Source: Ruminococcus sp.
GTDB lineage: Bacteria; Bacillota; Clostridia; Oscillospirales; Ruminococcaceae
Reading direction: 5' to 3'
DNA length: 64,000 nt
NCBI GenBank assembly: GCA_020861185.1
Contig: JAJBSV010000009.1
Coordinates: 79,077-143,076, forward strand
The notes beneath the pieces were generated by a model. It had not been told where the DNA came from, searched no databases, and saw nothing but the letters and a program-made list of their open reading frames with translations. Shown here in pieces: positions 17,057-24,787 of the stretch (positions are counted from its first letter, which is position 1; the number at the start of each line of letters is the position of its first letter). The position numbers and the translations under genes are program-made.

Positions 17057-17085
17057 TTGACAAACCCGCAAGTTTTCACTATAAT
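17057..17085 (+). promoter_or_regulatory. Consensus promoter of the DUF1292 gene
   Basis: Perfect TTGACA at 17057-17062 and perfect TATAAT at 17080-17085 with a 17-bp spacer, divergent from the promoter of the large RNA. Confidence 0.8.
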
Positions 17086-17119
17086 AGAATCAAACCTATT
17101 TATAAAGGAGATTACCACC

Positions 17120-17482
17120 ATGGATGAAAACGAATATATGCCCGAAATCTATACCCTTGAGGACGAAGAGGGCAATGTCGGCAACTATGAGCTTATAGAT
17201 GTTTATGATGAAGGCGACAGCACCTATTATGCACTCGCCCCCTATTATGAGAATTCCGAGGATCTCGTGAACGACAACGGCGAGTTCATCATTCTGAAAG
17301 TAGAAGACACCGGCGACGAAATCACTCTGGTTTCCATCGAGAGCGAAGAAGAGTATGGCAGAATCGGTCAGATCTTCATCGACAGATTTGATAACTGGGA
17401 CGATGAGTGTGAGTGCGAATGCGAAGATGACGACTGCGACTGCAACGACGAGGATTGCTGCTGCCACCATCACGAAGAATAA
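17120..17482 (+). CDS. DUF1292 protein with a Cys/His-rich acidic tail
   Basis: A 120-residue acidic protein. Residues about 5-90 form the DUF1292 domain (YTLEDEEGNVGNYELIDVYD, YYALAPYYENSEDL, EFIILKVEDT), a small beta domain of unknown role common in Bacillota. After residue 92 there is a tail of Asp/Glu, eight or so Cys and three His, ending DEDCCCHHHEE, which looks able to bind metal ions. ATG 17120 follows AAAGGAG; the longer frame upstream overlaps the promoter. Transcribed alone from a consensus promoter, suggesting high expression. Confidence 0.87.
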   Translation: MDENEYMPEIYTLEDEEGNVGNYELIDVYDEGDSTYYALAPYYENSEDLVNDNGEFIILKVEDTGDEITLVSIESEEEYGRIGQIFIDRFDNWDDECECECEDDDCDCNDEDCCCHHHEE

Positions 17483-17538
17483 AAACTTCGCATAGAATAG
17501 CTCATGTGAGTTATACTAACCTTAGAATCCATTCTGCC

Positions 17539-17566
17539 TTGCTCGATTAAGCATGGTTTTTATAAT
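17539..17566 (+). promoter_or_regulatory. Promoter of the 6S-like RNA
   Basis: TTGCTC at 17539-17544 and TATAAT at 17561-17566 with a 16-bp spacer. Confidence 0.5.
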
Positions 17567-17570
17567 CCAA

Positions 17571-17740
17571 CACATATATTTAGGGAATCTCGCTCCGGGC
17601 GCGGGGATGCAGACCTCCCAAAGTACGCACGGTTGATGCCCCCGCACGACCCTGTTCAAGTACCGAGGACGAAGGGAGCACGAAACGTCAGGGCTGATAC
17701 CCACCTGCTTCGTGCGGGTTTTATGTATCATGTGGCGACA
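17571..17740 (+). ncRNA. ssrS: Structured RNA, possibly 6S RNA
   Basis: A non-coding stretch with a promoter just upstream and a terminator at 17762-17797. The ends can pair (CACATATAT at 17571-17579 with the TGTATCATGTG at 17724-17734, one bulge). Inside, GCGGGG pairs with CCCCGC and GCACGAA pairs with TTCGTGC around CAGGGCTGATACCCACCTGC. A closing helix, an open middle and a long arm over about 170 nt fit 6S RNA, the RNA polymerase-binding regulator of stationary phase. The match is from general architecture only; another structured RNA is possible. Confidence 0.5.
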
Positions 17741-17761
17741 AGGCGGAAGCCCCCAAAAATT

Positions 17762-17797
17762 AACGGCTGATACTCAAACAGTACCAGCCGCTTTTTT
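17762..17797 (+). terminator. Terminator of the 6S-like RNA
   Basis: CGGCTGATACT (17764-17774) pairs with AGTACCAGCCG (17780-17790) with one mismatch, followed by CTTTTTT. Confidence 0.75.
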
Positions 17798-17807
17798 CAT
17801 GCTTATT

Positions 17808-18385
17808 CTAAACAGATGCGAATATCGCCGCTATGAAGCATCCGAGAACAACAATAGCGCTGATTGTGATAATGATTGCCGCCATCTTCTTCGAGAGCTT
17901 GCCGCTTTGCTTCGCTTTTGAAAGAATATCTATTGTGTAGAGGAACGACACCAGCAGAGCGCTGAACGCCAAGCCCATCGAAGCTCCCATGAGGAAGTCT
18001 ACGACCGGAAGATAGTCTGAGTCGTCGGTCACCATAACTATGAAGCACAGCACAACCGCAATAATGCCACTATACTCGTTGTTCTGACCCGTTTTAAGAG
18101 TGTTGCCTTGTCCTCTTCGGCATATTCGGCAACCGCCTTGAGGTTTTTCTTTTCTTCTTCGTTCATATTCTCGCTTTTCCTTTCTCCGTTGATAATTTCA
18201 CGGATGTCGCAGTTATAAAAGTCCGCAAGCTCGATAAGTGTACTTATGTCCGGCAGGTTGCTTCCCGTCTCCCAACGTGAAACCGTCCTGTTCGAAACAT
18301 AGAACTTCTCGGCAAGCTGTTCCTGTGTGAGCCCCTTTTCTTTCCGGAGCTCTTTTAAAAATTCACCAATTTTCTTCTGATTCAT
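17808..18385 (-). CDS. XRE-family regulator with C-terminal membrane helices, frameshifted
   Basis: The N-terminal half (18385 down to about 18085) is a Cro/C1-type helix-turn-helix (LRKEKGLTQEQLAEKFYVSNRTVSRWE) followed by a linker. The frame is then lost after KRVRT. In the next frame the sequence continues NNEYSGIIAVVLCFIVMV and on through two or three hydrophobic segments to the stop at 17808. A one-base deletion near 18083-18087 joins both into a protein of about 191 residues, a common clostridial layout of HTH plus membrane domain. ATG 18385 follows AAAGGAGGG. Target genes unknown. Confidence 0.78.
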
Positions 18386-18487
18386 GTTTTCCCTCCTTTC
18401 CTGCCATTAAGAATAGCACTTCGGGCAGAAAAATAACACGACATAAAGCGAGAAATGCCGTGCTATTCGATAACTTTTCAGTGTCTG

Positions 18488-19060
18488 TTAATCCGCTGTT
18501 TGAGTCTTATTTGCCTTTTTCGTGAACCTGACAAGTTTTGCCCTGTCCAAAGCGACCATGATGGCGGGGATGAGAATAAGCTGAATTATGATGCCGGGGA
18601 TTGCTTCGAGGACTGCACCTGAAATAAAGGCACTCCATGTGAATCTGTTGCCCCTGATGCCGAGAAGGATTATTTCGGCGACGCCCCAGACAAGTCTTCC
18701 GGCAATCATGGCGGCTATCAGACTGCGATAAAGCGAAACTATGCACTTCCATTTGGACGCGGCATAAAGAATGCCGATTACTGCGCCGTAGGTCGCAAGC
18801 TCGAACGCCATAGCAATAGCCGAAGGATAGAGCACCGGTCTGCCGAAAAGCAAGCTTCGAAGGAGCGGGGTTATAAAGCCAACGGCAAGCCCGTGCTTCC
18901 AGCCGCAGATGAGCCCGCAGAGAAGCACCGGGATGTGCATCGGAAGAAGCATGTTGCCGATTTCGGGAATCTGCCCCGTCAGGAACGGGAGAAGTAGTCC
19001 TATTGCTAAGAACACTGCGGATAGGGTGAGGTTGATGAGACTTTTGCGGGATTTTGTCAT
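18488..19060 (-). CDS. ECF transporter S component
   Basis: A 190-residue integral membrane protein with about five to six helices. LSAVFLAIGLLLPFLTGQIPEIGNMLLPMHIPVLLCGLICG is typical of the substrate-capture (S) subunit of energy-coupling-factor vitamin transporters; the MLLPMH..V.L stretch is a family hallmark (kept here in pieces: GNMLLPMHIPVLLCG). S components share a common energising module encoded elsewhere. The substrate cannot be told from sequence; pantothenate or another vitamin is likely. It lies 8 nt downstream of a GNAT gene in the same direction. Confidence 0.8.
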   Translation of the reverse strand: MTKSRKSLINLTLSAVFLAIGLLLPFLTGQIPEIGNMLLPMHIPVLLCGLICGWKHGLAVGFITPLLRSLLFGRPVLYPSAIAMAFELATYGAVIGILYAASKWKCIVSLYRSLIAAMIAGRLVWGVAEIILLGIRGNRFTWSAFISGAVLEAIPGIIIQLILIPAIMVALDRAKLVRFTKKANKTQTAD

Positions 19061-19068
19061 TGGTGGGG

Positions 19069-19845
19069 TTACTCCTTATTCATATTATTCACAATTTCTG
19101 AAGGTTTGGCGGTCATTTCGACCCATGACGGGGCGAAGCCGCTTCGGATGGCGTTCCTTGCCGACGGGATATTTGACCACGCACAGCAGTAGAACGGGAC
19201 TTTGCCTCTTTGCAGAATTTTGACTGCGAGCCTCGAAGTCAGTGCTGAGGCGACACCTTGACGGCGATATTCAGGGAGAACATCAATGCCTATCTGCCAC
19301 ATGCTGTCGCAGTCGGTGGAACAGCCTGCCAGAGCGATTAGCTCGCCTTTATCATAGGCTCCGACTCCCAGAACATCGAGCTCACGCCTCTTCTCACATA
19401 AGGCATTACGCCACTTATCAATGTAAAGGCTTCGAAAATCCTCAGAAGTGAGAATTCTTGTCTTGAACTTGCAAGGCAAAGCTTTGAGCCTCTGTATATC
19501 AGGGAGAAAATACTCCGCCATAAAGCAGATTTTGGCCCCAAGAGGTTTCAGGCTGTCGCTCAGAATGTGCATGTTGGGCGTTTCAAAGCAACTGTGGAAA
19601 TTGTCCCGACTCCTGACATAATTGCTGACGACTTCTCTGCTTTCCGGCTTGACCATTGCGACGACGTTGTTGCCGTAAGAAACGAGATTGCAGACGATGG
19701 GTTCGCTGTAATATTTTCTCGCCTGCTCGCTCACACTTGATTCAGTTATAATCGGCTCGGCTTTAAGAAAATCGTCTGGTTCACAGCCGATGTCCATAGC
19801 CGATTGTCGCATGGCGATATTCAGGATTTCTTCGGTGGTGAACAT
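19069..19845 (-). CDS. GNAT-family N-acetyltransferase (two-domain)
   Basis: A 258-residue protein with an N-terminal half unlike standard GNATs and a C-terminal GNAT domain (about 140-258) holding the acetyl-CoA loop YRRQGVASALTSRLAVKIL and a final NIPSARNAIRSGF motif. Related proteins in Clostridia have this layout; substrates are unknown. Its start codon directly follows the ruvX stop and the ECF S-component follows after 8 nt, so it is mid-operon. Confidence 0.82.
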   Translation of the reverse strand: MFTTEEILNIAMRQSAMDIGCEPDDFLKAEPIITESSVSEQARKYYSEPIVCNLVSYGNNVVAMVKPESREVVSNYVRSRDNFHSCFETPNMHILSDSLKPLGAKICFMAEYFLPDIQRLKALPCKFKTRILTSEDFRSLYIDKWRNALCEKRRELDVLGVGAYDKGELIALAGCSTDCDSMWQIGIDVLPEYRRQGVASALTSRLAVKILQRGKVPFYCCAWSNIPSARNAIRSGFAPSWVEMTAKPSEIVNNMNKE

Positions 19846-20271
19846 TCACACTAGTCCTTTCTTCTTCCTATACTCAAGATAGTTCTCAAGAATAAGGGTG
19901 GCGGCGACGGTGTCGATGACGGCTTTGCGCTTTTTGCCGCGGACGTTGGTTTCGTTCAGGATGCCGATGGCTTCGACGGTGGTGATGCGCTCGTCCCAGA
20001 GGGTGGTTTCGATTCCCGACAGTTCGGAAAGCTCCGAAGCGAATTCCTTGCACTTCTCCGCACGTTCGCCCTCCGAGCCGTCCATGTTTTTAGGCAATCC
20101 GACGACTATAAGCTCGGTGCCGAGTTCATGCGCCTTGTCGGAAATCTTTTGAAGCAGGCGCTCACGGTTCCATTCTGAGATAGTTCCGACGGGGGAGGCG
20201 ATGGATTCGCTCTTATCGCAGGAGGCAAGACCGGTTCTGGCGTCTCCATAGTCAACGGCTAAAATTTTCAT
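19846..20271 (-). CDS. ruvX: RuvX/YqgF Holliday-junction resolvase-like nuclease
   Basis: A 141-residue RNase H-fold nuclease. MKILAVDYGDARTG has the first catalytic Asp, IVVGLPKNMDGSEG is the family signature, and WDERITTVEA and IDTVAATLILENYL carry the further acidic residues. Family members process the 5' end of pre-16S rRNA and may act on Holliday junctions. Starts 12 nt after the ROK kinase stop. Confidence 0.92.
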   Translation of the reverse strand: MKILAVDYGDARTGLASCDKSESIASPVGTISEWNRERLLQKISDKAHELGTELIVVGLPKNMDGSEGERAEKCKEFASELSELSGIETTLWDERITTVEAIGILNETNVRGKKRKAVIDTVAATLILENYLEYRKKKGLV

Positions 20272-20282
20272 CCTGAGCAGTC

Positions 20283-21233
20283 CTACTTTCTGCTTCTGCC
20301 GAGGAATGCCGCACCGATGATTCCGGCGTCGTTGCCGAGAGATGCACGGACGATTTCGGTATTGCGGGAGCCACGCTTGGTGTAGACCTCGTTTGCTACA
20401 CGTTCTTTTAGCGGAACAAGAAGAGCGTCGCCCTCATTGCAGACGCCTCCGCCGATGCAGAGAACCTCCGGCTGGAAGATGTTTATAACGTTTGCAATTC
20501 CCGTCGCAAGATATTTGATATACTTGTCGACGACTTCCTTCGCCGCCTCGTCGCCTGCTCGCATTGCGTTGAAGGCAAGGCGTCCGGAGACGTGGTCGCC
20601 CATCATTTCGTGCATTTTCGATTCGGGGTGCTCAGCCATTGCCTCTTTCGTCATACGGATAAGACCCGTTGCGGACGAGTAAACCTCGAAGCAACCGTGT
20701 CTGCCGCAGGTGCAAAGAGGTCCGTCGACCTCGATTACGGTGTGACCGAGCTCGGCGCCGGCATAATTGAAGCCGGAATAGATTTTGCCGTCGATTACGA
20801 CTCCTCCGCCTACGCCCGTTCCGAGAGTTATGCAGACTGCGCTGTTTGCGTTCTTTGCGCTTCCGGCAACATATTCGCCGTATGCCGCCGCGTTGGCGTC
20901 GTTTTCAGCATAAATCGGCTTTCCGAGCTCGTTATAAAGAAGTTCGCCGACGGGGATGTCGTAGAAGTCGAGGTTGTTCGAATATTCGATATATCCCCTG
21001 TCGCTGTCGATGGTTCCGGGAGAACCCAAGCCCACCGATTCGATGTCGTCCATAGTGAGACCGGCGTTCTCGACAGCCTCGCGTGAGACCTTCGCCATGT
21101 CTTTTATAATCTCTTCGGCAGGTCGTGGGCAGTTGGTGCGGGTCGAAGCCCTCGCTACAATTTCATAGTTTTCGTTGACGACGCCGGCGACGATGTTGGT
21201 GCCACCGAGGTCGATTCCAATATAGTATTTCAT
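20283..21233 (-). CDS. ROK-family glucokinase
   Basis: A 316-residue sugar kinase, most likely phosphorylating glucose. The ATP-binding DLGGTNIVAGVV is at the N-terminus and the ROK zinc motif CTCGRHGCFE lies near residue 178; the catalytic Asp is in YAENDANAAAYGE. ATG 21233 follows AGGAGC; the frame extends 18 codons upstream without support. It lies 25 nt after pepF in the same direction. Glucokinase is favoured over a ROK repressor because there is no N-terminal HTH. Confidence 0.9.
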   Translation of the reverse strand: MKYYIGIDLGGTNIVAGVVNENYEIVARASTRTNCPRPAEEIIKDMAKVSREAVENAGLTMDDIESVGLGSPGTIDSDRGYIEYSNNLDFYDIPVGELLYNELGKPIYAENDANAAAYGEYVAGSAKNANSAVCITLGTGVGGGVVIDGKIYSGFNYAGAELGHTVIEVDGPLCTCGRHGCFEVYSSATGLIRMTKEAMAEHPESKMHEMMGDHVSGRLAFNAMRAGDEAAKEVVDKYIKYLATGIANVINIFQPEVLCIGGGVCNEGDALLVPLKERVANEVYTKRGSRNTEIVRASLGNDAGIIGAAFLGRSRK

Positions 21234-21258
21234 TCTTAGATTGCTCCTGTTAAAATAG

Positions 21259-23061
21259 TTATCCCAAAAGCTCGTCGAGCTCGTCAATCAGGTCGCCGAA
21301 CATCTTAAGAGCGTCGTTAATCGGCTCGGGAGAGTTCATGTCGACTCCGGCAATCTTCAAGAGACTGATTGGGTCAGTGATTGAACCACTGGATAAGAAC
21401 TTCAGGTAGTTCTTGACGGCAGGCTCACCTTCCTTGATTATCTTCTGCGAAAGAGCGATTGCGGCGGAGAAGCCGGTTGCGTACTGATAGACATAATAAT
21501 TATAGTAGAAGTGAGGGATCCTCTCCCACTCAAAGGCGATTTCGGGGTCGACGGTGATGTCGTCGCCGTAGTACTGCTTGTTGAGCTTGTAGTAGAGGTC
21601 GCAGAGGTAGTCGGCGTTGAGGGTTTCTCCCCTTTCGGCGGCTTCCTTCGTCAGAAGCTCGAATTCGGCAAACATTGTCTGACGGTAAAGTGTCGTTCTG
21701 AACTGCTCCAAGAAGTAGTTAATCAGGTATGCCCGCTCTTTCTTGTCGGTTGTCTTCGAGAGAAGGTACTGCATCAGAAGCGCTTCGTTGCAGGTCGAGG
21801 CGACTTCTGCTACAAATATGACATAGTCGCTATAACAGACGGGCTGGTTCTTCTGGGACAGATATGAGTGGAGCGAGTGACCCATCTCGTGGACGAGGGT
21901 AAACTCGCTGTCGAGGTTCTCCTTGTGGTTCATGAGGACGTAAGGATGGGGTCTTGCGCCGGCGGAATATGCGCCCGAGCGCTTGCCCTCGTTCTCGTAG
22001 ACGTCAACCCAACGGTTATCGAAACCTTCCTTAAGCATCGAGACGTAATCGTCGCCCAGAATCTGCATTGCATCGAGGATATCCCTCTTCGAGTCCTCAT
22101 AGGTGACCTTTGAATCGGCGTCGGGGACGAGAGTTGTATACAAATCGTACATGTGAAGCTCGTCAACGCCCATGAGCTTCTTGCGGAGGCTCATGTACTT
22201 GTGCATATAGCCCATATTCGAGTGGACGGCGTCGATGAGATTATGATATACAGATGTCGGGACCTCGTTTCCCGAAAGCGCCATCTCAAGGGTGGAATTG
22301 TACTTCTTTGCCCTGCACATGAACATCGACTGCTTGACCTCGCCGAAGTAGAGGGAGGCAAACGTGTTCTTGAACTGCTCGTAGGTGCCGTAGAGTTTCT
22401 GGAAGGCGTCTTTACGGAGCTCCCTGTCGGGATTCTCGACAAGTGCGACATAGGAGCCGTTTGTCAGAGGATGCTCGTTGCCCTCGGAATCCATAGCATT
22501 CGGGAATTTCAAATCCGTGCTCTCGAGGGTGCCATAAACGTCGTCCGGGACTCCCCTTACCTGCTGGCTCATGGCAAGGATTGCCTCCTCAGCCGCTGAG
22601 AGAACGTGGTCCTTTTCGATTCTGATTCTGTTTATCGAGATTCTGTAGAGCTCAAGGTCGGGGCAGGTCTTGTAGAAGCCTTCAAGGGTCTCATCCGGAA
22701 TCGAGATAATTTCAGGAACTGCATAGGCGCAGGAAGCTCCGATGTCCTGATAGAGCATCATTATCTTCGAGTAGAAGTCCTGATACTTCGGCTCGGCAGT
22801 GTCCTGGTCGTATTTGCGCATTGCGTAGTTGGCGAGACGGTTAAGCTCAAGAGTTATTTCGTCGTCGAGTCTGAAATACTCGAGTAATGTTTCGGCGCTT
22901 GCGGCGAGCTTGCCCTCGTAAGAGGCTAACTTCTCGGGGATGGACTTCGCCTTCTCCAAAGCTTCAAGCCACTTGTCGTCGGTTTCATATAAATCGCAGA
23001 GATTCCATGTGAATTCCTCCGGAACCTCGCTTCTTTTCGGCACGCTTCTTACTTCTGCCAT
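21259..23061 (-). CDS. pepF: Oligoendopeptidase F
   Basis: A 600-residue zinc metallopeptidase of family M3 that degrades medium-length peptides in the cytoplasm. The zinc motif HEMGH is at residues 391-395 with the downstream Glu in ASTCNEALL. ATG 23061 follows AGGAGGAATGCACC, so the 12 extra upstream codons of the open frame are not used. Length equals PepF of other Bacillota (about 600). Confidence 0.95.
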   Translation of the reverse strand: MAEVRSVPKRSEVPEEFTWNLCDLYETDDKWLEALEKAKSIPEKLASYEGKLAASAETLLEYFRLDDEITLELNRLANYAMRKYDQDTAEPKYQDFYSKIMMLYQDIGASCAYAVPEIISIPDETLEGFYKTCPDLELYRISINRIRIEKDHVLSAAEEAILAMSQQVRGVPDDVYGTLESTDLKFPNAMDSEGNEHPLTNGSYVALVENPDRELRKDAFQKLYGTYEQFKNTFASLYFGEVKQSMFMCRAKKYNSTLEMALSGNEVPTSVYHNLIDAVHSNMGYMHKYMSLRKKLMGVDELHMYDLYTTLVPDADSKVTYEDSKRDILDAMQILGDDYVSMLKEGFDNRWVDVYENEGKRSGAYSAGARPHPYVLMNHKENLDSEFTLVHEMGHSLHSYLSQKNQPVCYSDYVIFVAEVASTCNEALLMQYLLSKTTDKKERAYLINYFLEQFRTTLYRQTMFAEFELLTKEAAERGETLNADYLCDLYYKLNKQYYGDDITVDPEIAFEWERIPHFYYNYYVYQYATGFSAAIALSQKIIKEGEPAVKNYLKFLSSGSITDPISLLKIAGVDMNSPEPINDALKMFGDLIDELDELLG

Positions 23062-23174
23062 GGTGCATTCCTCCTGAAAAAATATTATTTCGCCCAAGGG
23101 CGGTTAATGTCCGAAGGATATTTTACCACATATGCGATAAAAAATCAACTGTTGAAACGGGAGTCTTCAAAATT

Positions 23175-23236
23175 GAAATGAAAATCGAGAATCGAAGAAA
23201 TATCGAAAGAAATCAAGAGAAATCGAAAGAAAACGG
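23175..23236. repeat. Purine-rich degenerate repeats upstream of the rplM promoter
   Basis: The 62-bp stretch contains at least five degenerate copies of an AATCGAAAGAA-like unit. It lies about 30-90 bp upstream of the rplM -35 box. It may act as an UP element or be simple low-complexity sequence. The rest of the 315-bp gap holds the pepF leader and the rplM promoter. Confidence 0.4.
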
Positions 23237-23267
23237 GATATATTTAAAAAAAAGTTCTCAAAAGGGC

Positions 23268-23296
23268 TTGACAATCGGAAATCTGGGGTTTATAAT
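23268..23296 (+). promoter_or_regulatory. Promoter of rplM-rpsI
   Basis: Perfect TTGACA (23268-23273), 17-bp spacer, perfect TATAAT (23291-23296). Confidence 0.85.
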
Positions 23297-23299
23297 ACG

Positions 23300-23365
23300 A
23301 AACGTCGCTTGAAAAGCAAGGCTTTGTGCCCCGTTTCAAGGCGCAGAGTTTATTAATTCCAATAG
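23300..23365 (+). promoter_or_regulatory. Candidate ribosomal L13 leader
   Basis: The 5' leader of rplM folds with GAAACG near 23300 pairing to CGTTTC near 23334, and TGTGCC pairing to GGCGCA around it. Bacillota carry an L13 leader RNA at this position, thought to let L13 repress its own operon. The call rests on position and hairpins, not a covariance search. Confidence 0.45.
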
Positions 23366-23376
23366 GAGGAAATTAA

Positions 23377-23805
23377 ATGTCAACATTTATGGAAAAGCCG
23401 CAGAATGTTGAGCGTAAGTGGTATGTTATCGATGCCGCCGGCAAGCCTCTCGGAAGAGTCGCCGCCGCAGCCGCTACCATTCTTAATGGTAAGAACAAGC
23501 CCACTTATACCCCTCACGTTGATTGCGGAGACCACGTTATCATCATCAACTGCGCACAGGCAGTTCTCACAGGAAACAAGATCAACAAGAAGGTCCTCAG
23601 ATGGCACACCGGTTGGATCGGACACCTCAAGGAATACAAGTATTCCGACATGATGGAGAAGGAGCCGGAGAGAGCTATGAAGATAGCTGTCGAGGGTATG
23701 CTCCCCCACAACACCATCGGTGCCAACTCCGCAAAGAGACTTCGCGTTTATAAGGGTTCGGAGCATCCTCATGCCGCTCAGCAGCCCGAAACCATCGAGC
23801 TTTAA
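23377..23805 (+). CDS. rplM: 50S ribosomal protein L13
   Basis: A 142-residue L13. ERKWYVIDAAGKPLGRVAA at the N-terminus, DHVIIINC, the basic RWHTGWIGHLKEY segment, and EGMLPHNTIGANSAKRLRVYKGSEHPHAAQ at the C-terminus are all diagnostic. L13 is an early assembly protein of the large subunit. ATG follows TAGGAGG; rpsI starts 15 nt downstream. Confidence 0.98.
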   Translation: MSTFMEKPQNVERKWYVIDAAGKPLGRVAAAAATILNGKNKPTYTPHVDCGDHVIIINCAQAVLTGNKINKKVLRWHTGWIGHLKEYKYSDMMEKEPERAMKIAVEGMLPHNTIGANSAKRLRVYKGSEHPHAAQQPETIEL

Positions 23806-23820
23806 GAAGGAGGATGAAAC

Positions 23821-24222
23821 ATGTACGAATCTAAATCAGCATACTTCTATGGAACCGGCAGAAGAAAGAGTTCTGTCGCCAGAGTAAGACTTTATCAGGG
23901 TACCGGCAAGGTTACCATCAATGGTAGAGACATCGACGATTACTTCGGTCTTGAGACTTTGAAGCTCATCGTCCGTCAGCCTCTTAAGCTTGTCGGAGTT
24001 GACAGCACCTTTGACGTTGTCTGCACAGTTGCAGGCGGCGGAGTTACCGGTCAGGCAGGCGCCATCAGACACGGTATCTCAAGAGCCTTGCTCCAGTATA
24101 ACAACGAGCTCCGTCCTCAGCTCAAGGCTGCTGGCTTCCTTACAAGAGATCCTCGTATGAAGGAAAGAAAGAAGTACGGTCTCAAAGCCGCAAGACGCGC
24201 ACCGCAGTTCTCGAAGAGATAA
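23821..24222 (+). CDS. rpsI: 30S ribosomal protein S9
   Basis: A 133-residue S9 with [22 protein letters not shown], the [19 protein letters not shown] core, and the basic C-terminal [11 protein letters not shown]-like tail (here [10 protein letters not shown]) that contacts P-site tRNA. ATG follows AAGGAGG. The last 17 nt (24206-24222, ending with the stop codon) are duplicated at 33146-33162, so the gene is the integration site of a mobile element, which restores an intact 3' end on insertion. Confidence 0.98.
   Translation: MYESKSAYFYGTGRRKSSVARVRLYQGTGKVTINGRDIDDYFGLETLKLIVRQPLKLVGVDSTFDVVCTVAGGGVTGQAGAIRHGISRALLQYNNELRPQLKAAGFLTRDPRMKERKKYGLKAARRAPQFSKR
24206..24222. repeat. attL: 17-bp direct repeat at the 3' end of rpsI
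   Basis: AGTTCTCGAAGAGATAA, covering the last codons and stop of rpsI, is repeated exactly at 33146-33162. Sequences diverge on both sides of the 17 bp. With the integrase gene near this end, it marks the left end of the element. Confidence 0.9.
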
Positions 24223-24246
24223 GAAAATCAAATACTGCAAACTGTC

Positions 24247-24281
24247 AAACCCTCGAAAAAAGCCCTTTTTCGGGGTTTTTC
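24247..24281 (+). terminator. Terminator after rpsI, inside the element
   Basis: AACCCTCGAAAAA and TTTTTCGGGGTT form a stem with one mismatch, followed by TTTTT. As it lies inside the element, it supplies the terminator for rplM-rpsI in the integrated state. Confidence 0.75.
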
Positions 24282-24295
24282 AATGTTGTTCAACC

Positions 24296-24411
24296 CGTGA
24301 GACGGTGTGAGACGATGTGAAACGGCGTGAGGTATGACACACATATGACACGGGTATGACACATGAGATTAGGTGTCTTCCGTAAGACTTTTGCAATCTT
24401 CCGTAAGACAC
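24296..24411. repeat. Short tandem repeats at the left element end (likely integrase/excisionase arm sites)
   Basis: Three copies of GTGAGAC/GTGAAAC-like units (24297-24331) are followed by three TATGACAC units (24333-24362) and then two copies of CTTCCGTAAGAC (around 24377-24408). Clustered short direct repeats next to attL are typical of arm-type recombinase or excisionase binding sites. Confidence 0.5.
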
Positions 24412-24434
24412 GAAAACCAAAGAAAAGAGCGCAT

Positions 24435-24782
24435 TTAAACGCCCTTTTCCTTGCAGTATTCGATTATCGCAGTTCTGACTTCCTTTTTGGTTTTGCAGTG
24501 TACCATGTAACCGTCTTTGAAAACCACGTTATACCCATCATGCAGATTTCCTTGAATGCCTGATAGCATTTCCCGGTTCTTTTCTGCAATCTGCATTGTA
24601 TCAAACATCCCATCCTGATCTTTGGTTATCAAGTCCTGAATGTATGAGTTGACGGAAAGCCCCTTATCTGAAGCAAGGCTTTTTATAACCGCTTTCATGC
24701 CTTTTGGTACAGCTAATTCTATTCGGTCATAGTGTTTTGCTTTGTGTTTGTTCTTGTATTCCGTTCTATCCAAGAAAAGCAC
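24435..24782 (-). CDS. Ribbon-helix-helix (Arc-like) protein
   Basis: About 112-115 residues. The middle, RIELAVPKGMKAVIKSLASDKGLSVNSYIQDLI, matches an Arc/MetJ-type ribbon-helix-helix DNA-binding fold; the C-terminal 50 residues are not recognised. It starts just after the integrase stop. The start is either GTG 24782 or, with better spacing from AAGGCGG, TTG 24773. Position next to int and attL suggests a role in excision or recombination control, but this is inference. Confidence 0.68.
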   Translation of the reverse strand: MLFLDRTEYKNKHKAKHYDRIELAVPKGMKAVIKSLASDKGLSVNSYIQDLITKDQDGMFDTMQIAEKNREMLSGIQGNLHDGYNVVFKDGYMVHCKTKKEVRTAIIEYCKEKGV

Positions 24783-24787
24783 CCGCC

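Noticed and set aside
24296-24411. Short repeats as a CRISPR array
   Set aside because: Units are 7-12 bp with tiny spacers, and there are no cas genes; no CRISPR array is visible anywhere in the window.
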